In this document: in pieces, positions 29,288 to 38,667 of the stretch
Layout of the letters: each line of letters opens with the position of its first letter
Numbering within the stretch: the first letter of the stretch is position 1
Origin: Pseudarthrobacter sp. Fe7
Lineage (GTDB): Bacteria; Actinomycetota; Actinomycetes; Actinomycetales; Micrococcaceae
Direction of reading: 5' to 3'
DNA: 64,000 nucleotides
Assembly (NCBI GenBank): GCA_024372495.1
Contig: CP099977.1
Location: forward strand, 496,001 to 560,000
The notes under the pieces: generated by a model
What the model saw: only the letters and a program-made list of their open reading frames with translations
What the model was told of the DNA's origin: nothing
Database searches by the model: none
Translations under genes and position numbers: made by a program

Positions 29288-29434
29288 TCAGACGCGGGAC
29301 CTGCCCCGGACGAAGTGGAAGATAAGCACCACCACGGCAACCACCAAAAGAATGTGGATTAGGCCGCCGCCAATGTTTGCGAGCAGTCCGAGAAGCCAAA
29401 GAACGGCGATGATAATAGCGATCCAAAGCAGCAT
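29288..29434 (-). CDS. Small hydrophobic membrane protein, lmo0937/DUF5670 type
   Basis: A 48-residue protein with two hydrophobic segments: MLLWIAIIIAVLWLLGLLA, a short GGGLIH turn, then ILLVVAVVVLIFHFV and a basic tail RGRSRV. This is the lmo0937 family pattern, often stress-associated. AAGGAGA precedes the ATG. A near-identical paralogue sits at 57850-57996. Confidence 0.85.
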   Translation of the reverse strand: MLLWIAIIIAVLWLLGLLANIGGGLIHILLVVAVVVLIFHFVRGRSRV

Positions 29435-29711
29435 GAGTGTCTCCTTGTTTATTTTTCCAAAGCCCCCATGCCGCCTACCTTACCCACCAGCAGGCCCCCC
29501 GAATCAGGGCCGCGCCTGCGGATCGCATCCGCCGCTCATGCCGGCCGGGGTCTTAGCCCCTGATCAAGACGTCCCGCGACGGTTTTAGACGCCCTGCTAC
29601 GCCGCATTGAGCGTTCGCGTCTCCCGGTGAACGCATGCGACACGGTTGATTGTGGGGCTGCCGGCCGCTCCGTAATCTCGTCTCAGCATCCGCCCCAGCA
29701 GAGGAAATTCC
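29435..29711. other. Intergenic region
   Basis: A 277-bp divergent gap that must hold promoters for the small membrane gene and the binding-protein gene. AGAGGAAATTCC just before 29712 is the ribosome site. No riboswitch or gene recognised. Confidence 0.4.
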
Positions 29712-30890
29712 ATGGCAAACCCGCAGGACAAGAATCCGCAGAACCAGCAAGGCTCCACCCGCATCGTCGCCGGCCAGTCAGCAAAGCCCAGGCGCCCACT
29801 GGGCTTGAAGATCGGCATCGCCGCCGCACTCCTGGCCCTCGCAGGCGGGGGCGCCGCCGTCGCCTCCGCCGTGAACGGCGCCGCCCCGGCGGCCGCCCCG
29901 GACACTGCCGCGGCCGGAGACCCAGCTGCAGAGCTGAAACTTGGCTACTTTGGGAACGTCACGCACGCTCCCGCACTGGTGGGGGTCAGCAAGGGCTTCA
30001 TCGCCGATGAACTCGGCGGCACCAGACTCAGCACCCAGGTGTTCAACGCGGGCCCGGCAGCCATCGAGGCCCTGAACGCGGGCGCCATCGATGCCACCTA
30101 CATCGGACCAAATCCGGCTATCAACTCGTTCGTCAAGAGCCAGGGCCAATCGGTGAACATCATCGCCGGCGCCGCAGCCGGCGGGGCCCAGTTGGTGGTC
30201 AAGCCGACGATCAACTCCGCGGCGGACCTGAAGGGCAAAACCCTTGCCTCGCCCCAGCTTGGCGGCACGCAGGACGTCGCCCTCCGGGCATGGCTTTCCT
30301 CCCAGGGTTACAAGACCAACGTGGACGGCAGTGGCGATGTCGCCATCAACCCCACGGAGAACGCCCAGACCCTGAAACTGTTCCAGGACGGGAAGCTCGA
30401 CGGCGCGTGGCTGCCTGAACCGTGGGCGTCACGGCTGGTGCTGAACGCCGGAGCCAGGGTCCTGGTGGACGAAAAGGACCTGTGGGACGGTTCGCTGTCC
30501 GGCAAGCCGGGCGAGTTCCCCACCACCATCCTGATCGTGAACCAGAAGTTCGCGGCGGACCACCCGGACACTGTCAAGGCACTCCTGAAGGGACATGTGA
30601 AAGCGGTTGAGTGGTTGAACAACGCGTCTTCCGGCGACAAGGCCAGCGTTATTAACGCAGCCCTGAAGGAAGCCGCCGGCGCCGAGCTCAAGGCCGACGT
30701 CATAGACCGGTCCCTTAGGAACATCGTGTTCACCGTGGACCCGCTGGCCGGCACCTACCAGAAGCTCCTGGCCGACGGCGTCACTGCAGGCACCACCAAG
30801 CAGGCCGACATCAACGGGATCTTCGACCTGCGGGCCCTCAACAGCGTGTCCAGCGGGAAGACCTCGGCGGCGGGACTCGGCAAGGAGTAA
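29712..30890 (+). CDS. NitT/TauT-type ABC substrate-binding protein, orphan
   Basis: Periplasmic-type binding protein of the nitrate/sulfonate/taurine class, 392 residues. A long hydrophilic N-terminus is followed by one hydrophobic segment (LGLKIGIAAALLALAGGGAAVA) and no lipobox Cys, so it is probably anchored by an uncleaved or Ala-cleaved signal. The domain begins ELKLGYFGNVTHAPAL; PNPAINSF, LASPQLGGTQDVAL and WLPEPWASRL are family-typical. No permease or ATPase is adjacent; the partner transporter must lie elsewhere. The hairpin repeat at 30896 starts 6 nt after its stop. Confidence 0.85.
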   Translation: MANPQDKNPQNQQGSTRIVAGQSAKPRRPLGLKIGIAAALLALAGGGAAVASAVNGAAPAAAPDTAAAGDPAAELKLGYFGNVTHAPALVGVSKGFIADELGGTRLSTQVFNAGPAAIEALNAGAIDATYIGPNPAINSFVKSQGQSVNIIAGAAAGGAQLVVKPTINSAADLKGKTLASPQLGGTQDVALRAWLSSQGYKTNVDGSGDVAINPTENAQTLKLFQDGKLDGAWLPEPWASRLVLNAGARVLVDEKDLWDGSLSGKPGEFPTTILIVNQKFAADHPDTVKALLKGHVKAVEWLNNASSGDKASVINAALKEAAGAELKADVIDRSLRNIVFTVDPLAGTYQKLLADGVTAGTTKQADINGIFDLRALNSVSSGKTSAAGLGKE

Positions 30891-30895
30891 ACCTC

Positions 30896-30957
30896 ATCGA
30901 TTGCTCCGTACCTGCCGTTTTGGGCCCCCTCAGAACGGCAGTTACGGAGCAATCGAT
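30896..30957. repeat. Hairpin repeat element, copy 1
   Basis: Perfect 15-bp inverted arms ATCGATTGCTCCGTA and TACGGAGCAATCGAT enclose an inner 8-bp stem CTGCCGTT/AACGGCAG. One of three copies in the window sharing the outer arms but not the inner stem. Begins 6 nt after a stop codon. Confidence 0.85.
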
Positions 30958-31112
30958 TCCGCCATGGCCCTCCTGCCGGCCCTCGGGACGCCCCGGGCTC
31001 CGCCGCTGCGTCCCTTTCTTGCCCAAATCCTGCGCATTTCCCGCGCCCAGGCCGGGCAGCCGGCCCCTAAGCTGGGGAGGTTGGCCGGCGGCGGGCGGCA
31101 GGAATCAGGGGG

Positions 31113-32126
31113 ATGCCGGTGCACGGTTTTGGAAATGGCAGTAATTCGCAACAGGACAGGCCTGGCGGCTTCGTCCCACCACCGGTCCGGCGATCCGCCA
31201 GCGGACGCATACCCCAATGGGCCATCGATGAGGCCTTTGGCAGTGCCGCGACTCCTCCGCCTTGGCGGAGCACTGAACTTCCTCGAGCCAATCGGAGGAA
31301 GTTCCAGCGCCGCCCACGACGACGGCCCCTGTCCATGCGGTCCATTCGGTTACGGACCGTCCTCGGGATCGCCCTGGTTGTCGGCCTGTACTTCACGCCG
31401 TCGCTCTTTGACCGGGTGATTCTTCCAGTGGCGGCCCCCTATCTGCCCGGGGCGAAGATCCCGCCGCCGGGGTACGAGGCTGCCCCCGCCCCCTTGGGCA
31501 CGCCGCCAGCGAGCACGGGCTCTACCGCCTTCGTGCTGGAAAAGTCACCGAAAGAGGGTCAGCGGCTGGTCGCCTACGATCCCTGCCGCCCGGTCCATTA
31601 TGTTATGCGGCCGGACAACGCGTTGCCGGGTGGAGATGCCCTGATCCGGCAAGCAGTGGCAGCAGCCTCCCTTGCCTCCGGCCTGCAGTTTGTCTATGAC
31701 GGAACCACCACGGAAGCGCCGTCCGATAACCGGTCAGCTTTCCAGCCGGACCGCTACGGAAAGCGGTGGGCGCCCGTGCTGATCGTCTGGTCAACGCCCC
31801 AAGAGACTCCCGGCCTTGCCGGAAATGTGGCTGGCCTCGGCGGAAGCGGCTATGCGCAGGTCCCCGGTCAGCCACTGGTGCTCGCCGCCGGGCAGGTGAG
31901 CCTTGACGCCCCTGACCTCGCCGGCATCATGGCCAGCCGCCCCGACGGCGCTGCCGAGGTGCGCGCCATCATCATGCACGAGCTCGGACACGTGCTGGGC
32001 CTGGACCACGTGGCCGATCCAACCCAGCTGATGAACGCCGAGAATAGGGGCGTCCTGGATTTCGCTGACGGCGACCGGGCGGGGCTGGCGCTGCTGGGCA
32101 GCGGGCCTTGCGTCCCGCAGCTTTAA
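31113..32126 (+). CDS. Matrixin-like zinc metalloprotease, membrane anchored
   Basis: A 337-residue protein: a disordered basic N-terminus of about 75 residues, one membrane helix (TVLGIALVVGLYFTPSLF), then an extracellular domain. The zinc site HELGHVLGLDH followed by QLMN and a Met-containing turn marks it as a matrixin/metzincin-type peptidase, M10-like. ATG at 31113; GTG at 31119 has better spacing to AGGGGG. Hairpin repeats flank it on both sides. Target unknown. Confidence 0.8.
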   Translation: MPVHGFGNGSNSQQDRPGGFVPPPVRRSASGRIPQWAIDEAFGSAATPPPWRSTELPRANRRKFQRRPRRRPLSMRSIRLRTVLGIALVVGLYFTPSLFDRVILPVAAPYLPGAKIPPPGYEAAPAPLGTPPASTGSTAFVLEKSPKEGQRLVAYDPCRPVHYVMRPDNALPGGDALIRQAVAAASLASGLQFVYDGTTTEAPSDNRSAFQPDRYGKRWAPVLIVWSTPQETPGLAGNVAGLGGSGYAQVPGQPLVLAAGQVSLDAPDLAGIMASRPDGAAEVRAIIMHELGHVLGLDHVADPTQLMNAENRGVLDFADGDRAGLALLGSGPCVPQL

Positions 32127-32143
32127 CGCCTCAGTGGTACCTC

Positions 32144-32199
32144 ATCCATTGCTCCGTAGATGCCCTTTTGAGGCCCACGGCATCTACGGAGCAATCGAT
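32144..32199. repeat. Hairpin repeat element, copy 2
   Basis: Arms ATCCATTGCTCCGTA and TACGGAGCAATCGAT (one mismatch) enclose an inner stem GATGCC/GGCATC. Lies between convergent genes, 18 nt after the protease stop. Confidence 0.85.
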
Positions 32200-32220
32200 T
32201 TGCACTATCCCTCCTTGACT

Positions 32221-33156
32221 TCAGCCCCGTGCAGGCTCGGCGCGGGTGGGCGGGTTGGCGCCTGGGCGGGAAACGGTGACAGCGGCAGCCCGGGCGGCAT
32301 GTTCCAAGAGCTCGGCCAGGCCTTCGGCTGGAAGGTCGCGCAGGTCCTGCCGGTTCTGGGCGCCGTCCAGCTCCCGGTCCACCAGGCCGGACAGCAGCGC
32401 AGCCATGAACGAATCCCCGGCCCCCACGGTGTCCGCCACCTCCACCCTGGGCGCGGGAACGGATGTTTCACCGGCACGGCAGGAACCCCACGGCCCCTCG
32501 GCGCCGCGGGTCACCACCACCATTGCCGGCCCCTCTGCACCGCCCAGGGCAAGCCACTTGCGGGCCGAATCCAGCACATCCTCCCCCGGATACAGCCACG
32601 CCAGGTCCTCATCGGATGCCTTGACCACGTCTGAGAGCGCCACGAACTTTTCGGCCTGCCGCCGCGCGTAGTCCACGTCGGTGATGATGCTGGGCCGGCA
32701 ATTGGGATCAAAACTGATCGTGGCTGACGGGTGGGCGTGTTCGACGGCGGCCAGCACCTCCGCGGCACCCGGCGCCAGCATGGTGGCAATGGAGCCGGTG
32801 TGCAGCAGGGTGGTGCCCTGCAGCATGAAGCCGAGCCGGTCCGCCAGGTGCGGCAGCTCCCAGGCGAGGTCGAACGTGTAGGTGGCGGCGCCGTCGTCGT
32901 CAATCAGTGCGGTGGCCACGCTGGTGGGCAAGTCATCCGGCGGCAATGGCAGCATCACCGAACTGGCCCGCAGGTGGGCGGCCACCGAGTCACCGTAGGG
33001 GTCCCGGCCGTACCGGCCGATGAACTGCACCGGGTGGTCCAGCCGGGCCAGGCCCACCGCGACATTCAGGGGGCTGCCGCCCACGTGGGCCTCAATTCCG
33101 GAGGCGCGCTGGACAACGTCAACAAGGCCTTCGCCGATCACTGTGAGCATGGTCAT
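32221..33156 (-). CDS. PfkB family carbohydrate kinase, fructokinase-like
   Basis: Ribokinase/PfkB-family sugar kinase, 311 residues. N-terminal GEGLVDVV and GGSPLNVAVGLARLD and the C-terminal DTVGAGDSFMAALLSG (catalytic Asp) are family signatures. Similarity of the N-terminus favours a fructokinase. ATG at 33156. It precedes no other sugar gene; the hydrolase upstream is on the same strand 36 nt away. Confidence 0.88.
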   Translation of the reverse strand: MTMLTVIGEGLVDVVQRASGIEAHVGGSPLNVAVGLARLDHPVQFIGRYGRDPYGDSVAAHLRASSVMLPLPPDDLPTSVATALIDDDGAATYTFDLAWELPHLADRLGFMLQGTTLLHTGSIATMLAPGAAEVLAAVEHAHPSATISFDPNCRPSIITDVDYARRQAEKFVALSDVVKASDEDLAWLYPGEDVLDSARKWLALGGAEGPAMVVVTRGAEGPWGSCRAGETSVPAPRVEVADTVGAGDSFMAALLSGLVDRELDGAQNRQDLRDLPAEGLAELLEHAARAAAVTVSRPGANPPTRAEPARG

Positions 33157-33192
33157 ACTCTGCCAGAAAGAGGCGGGCGCCAGCAGTTCGTG

Positions 33193-33985
33193 TCAGCCCA
33201 GCAGCCTCCGCACCAGCTCCCGGCACGTCACATAGGCTTCCGCGGTGACATCGATCAGCGCGAAATGGTCTCCGGGCACCATAAGGCTCTGCCGGCGTGG
33301 TGCCCGTGCGGCTGGCCTCGGCGTACGTGGTGGACATGGTGAGCGGGACGTCCACATCGTCTTCGGCGTGGACGGCATAGACGGGAACGTCCAGCGGCAG
33401 CGCGGCCATGGGGTCGGCGACGCGGTGCCTTTCCGGGAAGTCCGACGGCGGCCCGCCCAGCAGGTTGCCCACCGCACCATTGCTGAGGTGGAGGCGTCCG
33501 GCCTCGGCCAGGTTGAGGACGCCGGACTGGCTCACCACCCCGGTGAGGCGGACGCCGTCGTTCCTGTTCTCCAGGCCGCCCTCCGCCGCCCCAAGACCGT
33601 GCAGCCTGTCCCTGCCCGCGGCCCACACGGCCAAGTGGCCGCCTGCCGAATGTCCCAGCGCCACCACCTTGCTGAGGTCCAGGGCGTGCGGTTCCGCGAG
33701 CCCGGCAAGCTTGTCGATGCCGGCCAGGATGTCCTGGAACGTGCCGGGCCAGCCCCCGCCGTTGCCCGCGCGCCGGTACTCCAGGTTCCAGGCGGCCATG
33801 CCGTGCTCCGCGAGGTCCTTCGCCAGCGGTTCACCCAGTTCGGCGCCGTAGGTGGAACGCCAGTAGCCGCCGTGGATCACCACCACCACGCCCCGGTGTG
33901 CTCCGCCTGCCGGAAGATGGGGCAGGAAAAGCTCGCCCCACTGACTGGGGTCCTCGCCGTACTCATAGCGGTAGCGCTGCGTCAC
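33193..33985 (-). CDS. Alpha/beta hydrolase, kynurenine-formamidase-like (frame broken)
   Basis: Alpha/beta-hydrolase of about 263 residues after correction. The oxyanion motif VVVIHGGYWRSTYG and nucleophile elbow ALGHSAGGHLAVW are clear; the HGGYW signature is common to kynurenine formamidase-like enzymes. AGGCT at 33284-33288 stands for GAGCTTATG on the coding strand; removal restores TPAE+LMVPGDHFALID with the catalytic His. Start GTG 33985 with a weak ribosome site. Substrate unknown. Confidence 0.8.
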
Positions 33986-34124
33986 AGTGGCCCACTTTAT
34001 CCGCTGCCGACGGCGGGAGCGTCGGGGGCCTTCAGGGTCAGGACCTCCAAAACTGGGCCAGTGTGTGCATGCCGGCGGCCTCACCGCTGTTTAGCCGCCC
34101 ACCTTTGTGGGCACGCTTCCTGAC

Positions 34125-34772
34125 ATGGATGAACCTGTTGCGACCACACAGGGATCCACTGTCGAGGAGTGGACGCTGGCGCTGGCGGAGTCCACCGGTT
34201 CCCCCGGCGGGGGCGCCGGAACCGGGCTGATGCTGGCGGTGGCGGCGTCCCTGACGTCGATGGTGGCCGGCTACAGCGGGGACGACGGCGGGGAGCCAGC
34301 CAGCATCCGCGGGCGGGCCCAGGCGCTGCGGCGGGAAGCGCTGCGCCTCGCGGATGACGACGCGTCCGCCTCCAAGGCATTCGGCGCCGCCTTCAGGCTG
34401 GAGCCGGGCCCGGAACGGGACGAGGCCATCCGGCGCGCATCTGTGGAGGCCGCTGCGTCTTCTGCCGTCCTTGGTGGGCAGGCCATTGAGGCCATCGACG
34501 ACCTCGCCTGGCTGGCAGCCCACGGCAACCGGTCACTGGTTGCGGACGTCGTTGTCGCGTTCGGCGCCCTCCGCGCTGCCCTGGCCGGGGCCCGCACCAA
34601 CGTCAGCTTCGACCTTGGGTCCCTCCGGTCTTCAGGGTCCAGCCTGGAACAGGTCCGGGACCAGCACCCGGACCTGTGGGCCGCCGTCGGGAAGCTCAAT
34701 CAAGCCATGGACCGCATAGACACCCTGGCCGCGGACATCGACCACCGCGCCGCCCCGACGGACGCGGCCTGA
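34125..34772 (+). CDS. Cyclodeaminase/cyclohydrolase family protein
   Basis: Stand-alone FTCD_C-type protein (formiminotetrahydrofolate cyclodeaminase/methenyl-THF cyclohydrolase), 215 residues. The family signature STGSPGGGAGTGLMLAVAASL occupies residues about 23-43, with long helices after it. Folate C1 interconversion is the expected role. Isolated from other folate genes. The ribosome site is weak; ATG at 34125 chosen because it gives the normal N-terminus. Confidence 0.78.
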   Translation: MDEPVATTQGSTVEEWTLALAESTGSPGGGAGTGLMLAVAASLTSMVAGYSGDDGGEPASIRGRAQALRREALRLADDDASASKAFGAAFRLEPGPERDEAIRRASVEAAASSAVLGGQAIEAIDDLAWLAAHGNRSLVADVVVAFGALRAALAGARTNVSFDLGSLRSSGSSLEQVRDQHPDLWAAVGKLNQAMDRIDTLAADIDHRAAPTDAA

Positions 34773-34892
34773 GGATCGCCAGCATGTGAGTGCGTAAATC
34801 TAATTGCGTTGATCAGCCGTTGGACTCCGCCGCTGGCCTGTGCTTATGGTGGGCAGCATTGTTTGCAGGCAAGCCCGGGGGAGGCGTACAAC

Positions 34893-35864
34893 GTGGAGTC
34901 GGAAGTTAGCGCCTGGGCGTTTCTCCGCCCCCTTCTGCTCGCCGTGGCGGTAGCCGCAGGGTGGATCGCGTTATCCGCCGTGGGCGCCTCCGCCGATTCC
35001 TCGACTTCCAGCGACCCGCTCCTCGGCGCTGCCACCTCGACGTTGGGCTCAGTCACCGCCAGCGTCACCCACAAGGCGGCGGACTCCCCGGAACCGGTTA
35101 TGGCAAATGCGGCCGCCAAGCCGACGGTTGCCCCTGCCTCCACCATCCCAACCCGTGCTGCCGCGCCGGTCCTCCGCCCAGCGGTGGAAGAGGTCACCGC
35201 CCTAACCGACGACGTTGTGCAGGATGTTCCGGTGGTCAACACCGTTGTCCCGGCAGGAACCGTAACGTCAGTGGTGGCTCCGGCCGTGGGCACCGTGGAC
35301 GGCGCCGTCGGCGCGACGGTGGGGGCTGTTACTCCCGTGGCCGGCGCGGTCCTCGCACCACTTGCCCCTGTCCTTGAACCGGTCATCGGCGCTGTGCCTT
35401 TGCCGGTGCCCATGCCCGCTGCAGCCGAACCCACGGCTGCGCCGCCCGCCCTTCCTGCAAGTGGTGATGTGCCGAAGGTGGTTGACGGCGCCCCTGCATC
35501 GGCCGCCGAAATGGCGGCGGAGTCCGCCGGCGCTGCGGCAGTTTCCGCCAGGCCCTTCCCGGAGATATCGCTTGGCAGGAGCCTCGCCTGCGGCCCGCAA
35601 ACGAAGCCGGCAACCGCGACGCCGCTGGTGCTAGGGGCTGCTCCGCAGGACGCGCCCTTTCGCGGCCCGTCGAATTCCCTGCCCGGCACGACGGGCGTCG
35701 CCACTGGCGGAAGCAGCCCGTCCGGCGGGAATGGATCCGCCATGCCCGCATGGATGGGCGGGTACAACCTCCAAGTCCCTGCGGATGGCATGGTCCCCGT
35801 CCAAGGCGGCTGGCGCGCTGCCCCGGCCCCGTTGTCCTTCGACCCCGGATCATCTCCTGACTAG
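34893..35864 (+). CDS. Secreted Ala/Val/Pro-rich protein
   Basis: A 323-residue protein with a signal-like helix (FLRPLLLAVAVAAGWIALSAVGASA) and then a low-complexity Ala/Val/Pro/Thr-rich region containing quasi-repeats of the form PVVxxVVPAGTVTSVVAPAVGTVDGAVG. The C-terminus has a Gly/Ser/Trp-containing segment. Start GTG 34893 with GGGGGAGG 7 nt before. Similar proteins in Arthrobacter are surface or spore-wall-like; no catalytic motif. Followed by a small LAXTG protein. Confidence 0.7.
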   Translation: MESEVSAWAFLRPLLLAVAVAAGWIALSAVGASADSSTSSDPLLGAATSTLGSVTASVTHKAADSPEPVMANAAAKPTVAPASTIPTRAAAPVLRPAVEEVTALTDDVVQDVPVVNTVVPAGTVTSVVAPAVGTVDGAVGATVGAVTPVAGAVLAPLAPVLEPVIGAVPLPVPMPAAAEPTAAPPALPASGDVPKVVDGAPASAAEMAAESAGAAAVSARPFPEISLGRSLACGPQTKPATATPLVLGAAPQDAPFRGPSNSLPGTTGVATGGSSPSGGNGSAMPAWMGGYNLQVPADGMVPVQGGWRAAPAPLSFDPGSSPD

Positions 35865-35950
35865 TTGAGGCCCTGCCGCGCCCCGCCGCGGAATTGAGCC
35901 AATCCCGGGCCTAAGCAGTAGGCCCGATCCAACTTTCAGGAGAACTCCAA

Positions 35951-36166
35951 ATGATGCACCGCAATTTCCGTGGATATCTGCTCAGCGCCGTGACCGCAGG
36001 CGGCCTTTTGCTTTCTGCCGGCGGCGCCGCGTCGGCATCGGCCGGCGCCTCCGTCCCCGAGACCCTGGCCACCACGGGCGCCAACACAGGCCTGCTGACG
36101 GTGGGGCTGCTCCTTCTGGCCTTCGGAGGACTGCTCGCACTGATCCTGGGCCAGAAGCGCGGCTGA
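35951..36166 (+). CDS. 71-aa LAXTG sortase-type surface protein
   Basis: A very small secreted protein: signal peptide (about 1-30, LLSAVTAGGLLLSAGGAASA), a short mature part, then LATTG, a hydrophobic stretch and a basic QKRG tail. LAXTG is the motif recognised by class E sortases of high-GC actinobacteria. AGGAGA sits about 7 nt upstream of ATG 35951. No sortase gene is in the window. Between signal and motif only about 10-15 residues remain. Confidence 0.7.
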   Translation: MMHRNFRGYLLSAVTAGGLLLSAGGAASASAGASVPETLATTGANTGLLTVGLLLLAFGGLLALILGQKRG

Positions 36167-36264
36167 CCCGGTTCCGGGGCCATCGGCTGGACAGCAGGAC
36201 GACGGCGGTGCCCCCTTTCGTTGCGCCTCGCACCGCCGGGTTTTGGCCCCGATTTGGCGGGCCT

Positions 36265-36299
36265 GGAAGGCGCCCCACCCCTGGATTGGGGCGCCTTCC
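36265..36299 (+). terminator. Terminator hairpin
   Basis: GGAAGGCGCCCCA (36265-36277) and TGGGGCGCCTTCC (36287-36299) form a perfect 13-bp stem with a 9-nt loop, about 100 nt after the LAXTG gene. Confidence 0.6.
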
Positions 36300-36358
36300 G
36301 CCGTTGACCTGACCATGCTCCCCTGCCGGCTTCGCCCCTCATCCGTCCAATTCGAGGG

Positions 36359-36400
36359 TTGACACTCTCCCACTTATGTCTAATGCTTAAACGAAAGTTT
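36359..36400 (+). promoter_or_regulatory. Promoter and candidate operator of ABC/GH63 operon
   Basis: TTGACA (36359-36364), 16 nt, TAATGC (36381-36386) form a plausible sigma-70 promoter. The palindrome AAAC-GAAA-GTTT (36389-36400) directly follows and could be an operator for the ROK regulator at 42008. Confidence 0.5.
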
Positions 36401-36431
36401 GTGCAGTGGCGCACACTCGATGGGAGAGTCA

Positions 36432-37774
36432 ATGAACCACCCGAAATTCCAGCCCCGCCAAGGGGGCGTTTCCCGCAGGTCCCTTCTCATGGCCGGACTG
36501 GGAACGGCTATGTCCGCCCCTTTCCTCGCCTCCTGCGCCGGGTTCGACACGAGCGGCGCGGCGGCCGGCCAGGGGACCGTAGGCTTCCTGTCCACCCAGT
36601 TCACGCCGGTGGAGGAAAAACAACGCTACGAGGCGGTCCTCAAGAAGTTCGCGAAAGTCCCCACCGCCTACAACTCCGTTGATCCCGGTGTCTTCGCCTC
36701 CACGGTGACCTCCCAGTCGAGCGCCGGCAACGTCAAGACATCCCTCCTGGGCGGACTTCACGGTGAGCTCGCCCCGCTGGCCGACTCCCTTGAGGATGTT
36801 GATGGACTCCTCCGGGATCTGTCAGGCCGCGGATTCACCAAGGAGATGCTGGACCTGACCAAGGTAGGGGGTTCCACCTCACGGTATGTCCCCTGGATGC
36901 AGGCAACCTACGTGGTGGCGGTCAACAAGAAAGCCCTGGAGTGGCTCCCCCGGGCGTGGACGTCAACGACCTGACCTACGAGGGCTATCTCGCATGGGCC
37001 AAGGCGGCCAAACAAGGAGCGGGGCGCCCGGTTTTCGGGATGCCCGCCGGACCCAAAGGCCTGCACCACCGCTTCTACCAGGGCTTCCTGCTGCCCAGCT
37101 TCACCGGGGGCCAGATCACCACGTTCCGGAACCAGGATGCCGTGGCGGGCTGGGACTACATGCAGGAACTGTGGTCCGCAATGTCCCCGGCCTCCACCAA
37201 CTATGACTACATGCAGGAACCCCTGGCACGGGGCGAGGTACTGGTTGCATGGGACCATGTGGCCCGCCTGGTCCACGCCCCCGCCGACAAGCCTGACGAC
37301 TGGCTTATGGTTCCCGCACCCCGCGGCCCCAAAGGACGCGGCTACATGCTGATCATTGCCGGGATGGCCTTGCCAAAGAACGGCAAGGACCGTGACCTGG
37401 CAGAAAAGGCCATCCGCGCCCTGACCGAACCGGCGTCCCAGATCGAGACCCTGCGCAGCAACGCGTTCTTCCCCGTGGTCCAAACGGAGCTTCCCGCCGA
37501 CCTCACCGGCGCCATAGCGCTTGAAGCTGCGGCAGTGCGCCGGCAGCAACGGTCCGCAGGCGCCCTCCTTGCCCTCCCGCCGGTAGGCCTGGGTGCCAAG
37601 GAAGGCGAAGTGTCACAGATTTTCAAGAACTGCTTCCAGCAGATCTGCCTGGAAACCCGCCCCATCCAGCAGGTCCTCGATACCCAGGCGACGCAGTTGA
37701 ACACCATCCTAAAGGCCCTGAATGTTCCCTGCTGGGCGCCCGACCCGATTTCCACCAAGTGCGAGGTAGCGTAA
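36432..37774 (+). CDS. ABC sugar-binding lipoprotein (frame broken)
   Basis: Family 1 solute-binding protein, about 447 residues. Leader with SRRSLLMAGLG (Tat-like) and lipobox LASC. The break lies in the C-run at 36947-36951: adding one C restores EWLPPGVDVNDLTYEGYL. Unusually for this family it ends in a Cys-rich segment (NCFQQICLE, NVPCWAPD, TKCEVA), which may form disulphides. Its stop overlaps the next permease start (TAATG). Probably binds a glycoside hydrolysed by the GH63-like enzyme in this operon. Confidence 0.85.
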
Positions 37775-38667
37775 TGGCTGTAGAGGCACCCCCCACCCCC
37801 GCGGCAACGGTGGCGCCGCCACGCCGGCGCCGGATACCGCCGGCGGTCCTGCTGATCGCCCCGTCGGTGATATTCATGGCGCTGCTGCTGGGCTGGCCTG
37901 TCATCCAGGGCGTCCTGCAGGCTTTCAGGGACGAACAGGGTTTCACCTTGGAGTTCGTCAACCGCATGGTCCAGGACCCCTACTTCTGGCCGGCGGTCCG
38001 CAACACACTGTTGCTGATCGTGGTGATGATTCCCCTGCAATTCGCCCTCGCCATCGCCATGGCCCTGATGCTGCGGAGCAACCCACGGCTGCACAAGGTC
38101 CACTTCTTCGTCTGGGCCATACCCCTGGCGCTTAGCGACCTCGCAGCAGGCCTGGTGTGGCTCTCCATCTTCAATGACCGCGGGTACCTGAACTCTGCCC
38201 TGTCCTGGTTTGGACTGCAGGGCGCCTCCTGGCTGGCGTACGACAACCAGACCAGCATGTTCATCTGTGTCCTGATCGCCGAGCTCTGGCGTGCAACATC
38301 CCTGGTGCTGATCATCGTCGTGGCCGGACTCCAGGGCATCCCCAAGGACTACGACGAGGCTGCACAGGTATTCGGCGCCACGTTCTGGCAGCGCCTGCGG
38401 CATGTCACGCTGCCCCTGCTCAAGCCCAGTCTCCAGGTGGCGCTGATCCTTCGGACCATCCTGGCCTTCCAGACCTTTGCTGTGGCCCAGGCCCTCACCG
38501 GCCAGAACTTCCCCCTTGTGGTGGGGGAAACCTACCGCTGGTACACAGGGCTGCAAAACCCCAACGTCGCCGCCGCGCTGGCACTCGTCATCCTGGTTGT
38601 GTCGATGCTGACGTCAGTCTTTTACCTGCGGGCTCTCCGCGACAAGAACCAGGGAGGGCTCCGATGA
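37774..38667 (+). CDS. ABC sugar permease, MalF type
   Basis: Membrane subunit of 297 residues. Pro-rich N-terminus, first helix VLLIAPSVIFMALLLG, EAA loop EAAQVFGATFWQRLRHVT. Overlaps the binding-protein gene by 1 nt and the next permease by 4 nt. Confidence 0.92.
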   Translation: MAVEAPPTPAATVAPPRRRRIPPAVLLIAPSVIFMALLLGWPVIQGVLQAFRDEQGFTLEFVNRMVQDPYFWPAVRNTLLLIVVMIPLQFALAIAMALMLRSNPRLHKVHFFVWAIPLALSDLAAGLVWLSIFNDRGYLNSALSWFGLQGASWLAYDNQTSMFICVLIAELWRATSLVLIIVVAGLQGIPKDYDEAAQVFGATFWQRLRHVTLPLLKPSLQVALILRTILAFQTFAVAQALTGQNFPLVVGETYRWYTGLQNPNVAAALALVILVVSMLTSVFYLRALRDKNQGGLR

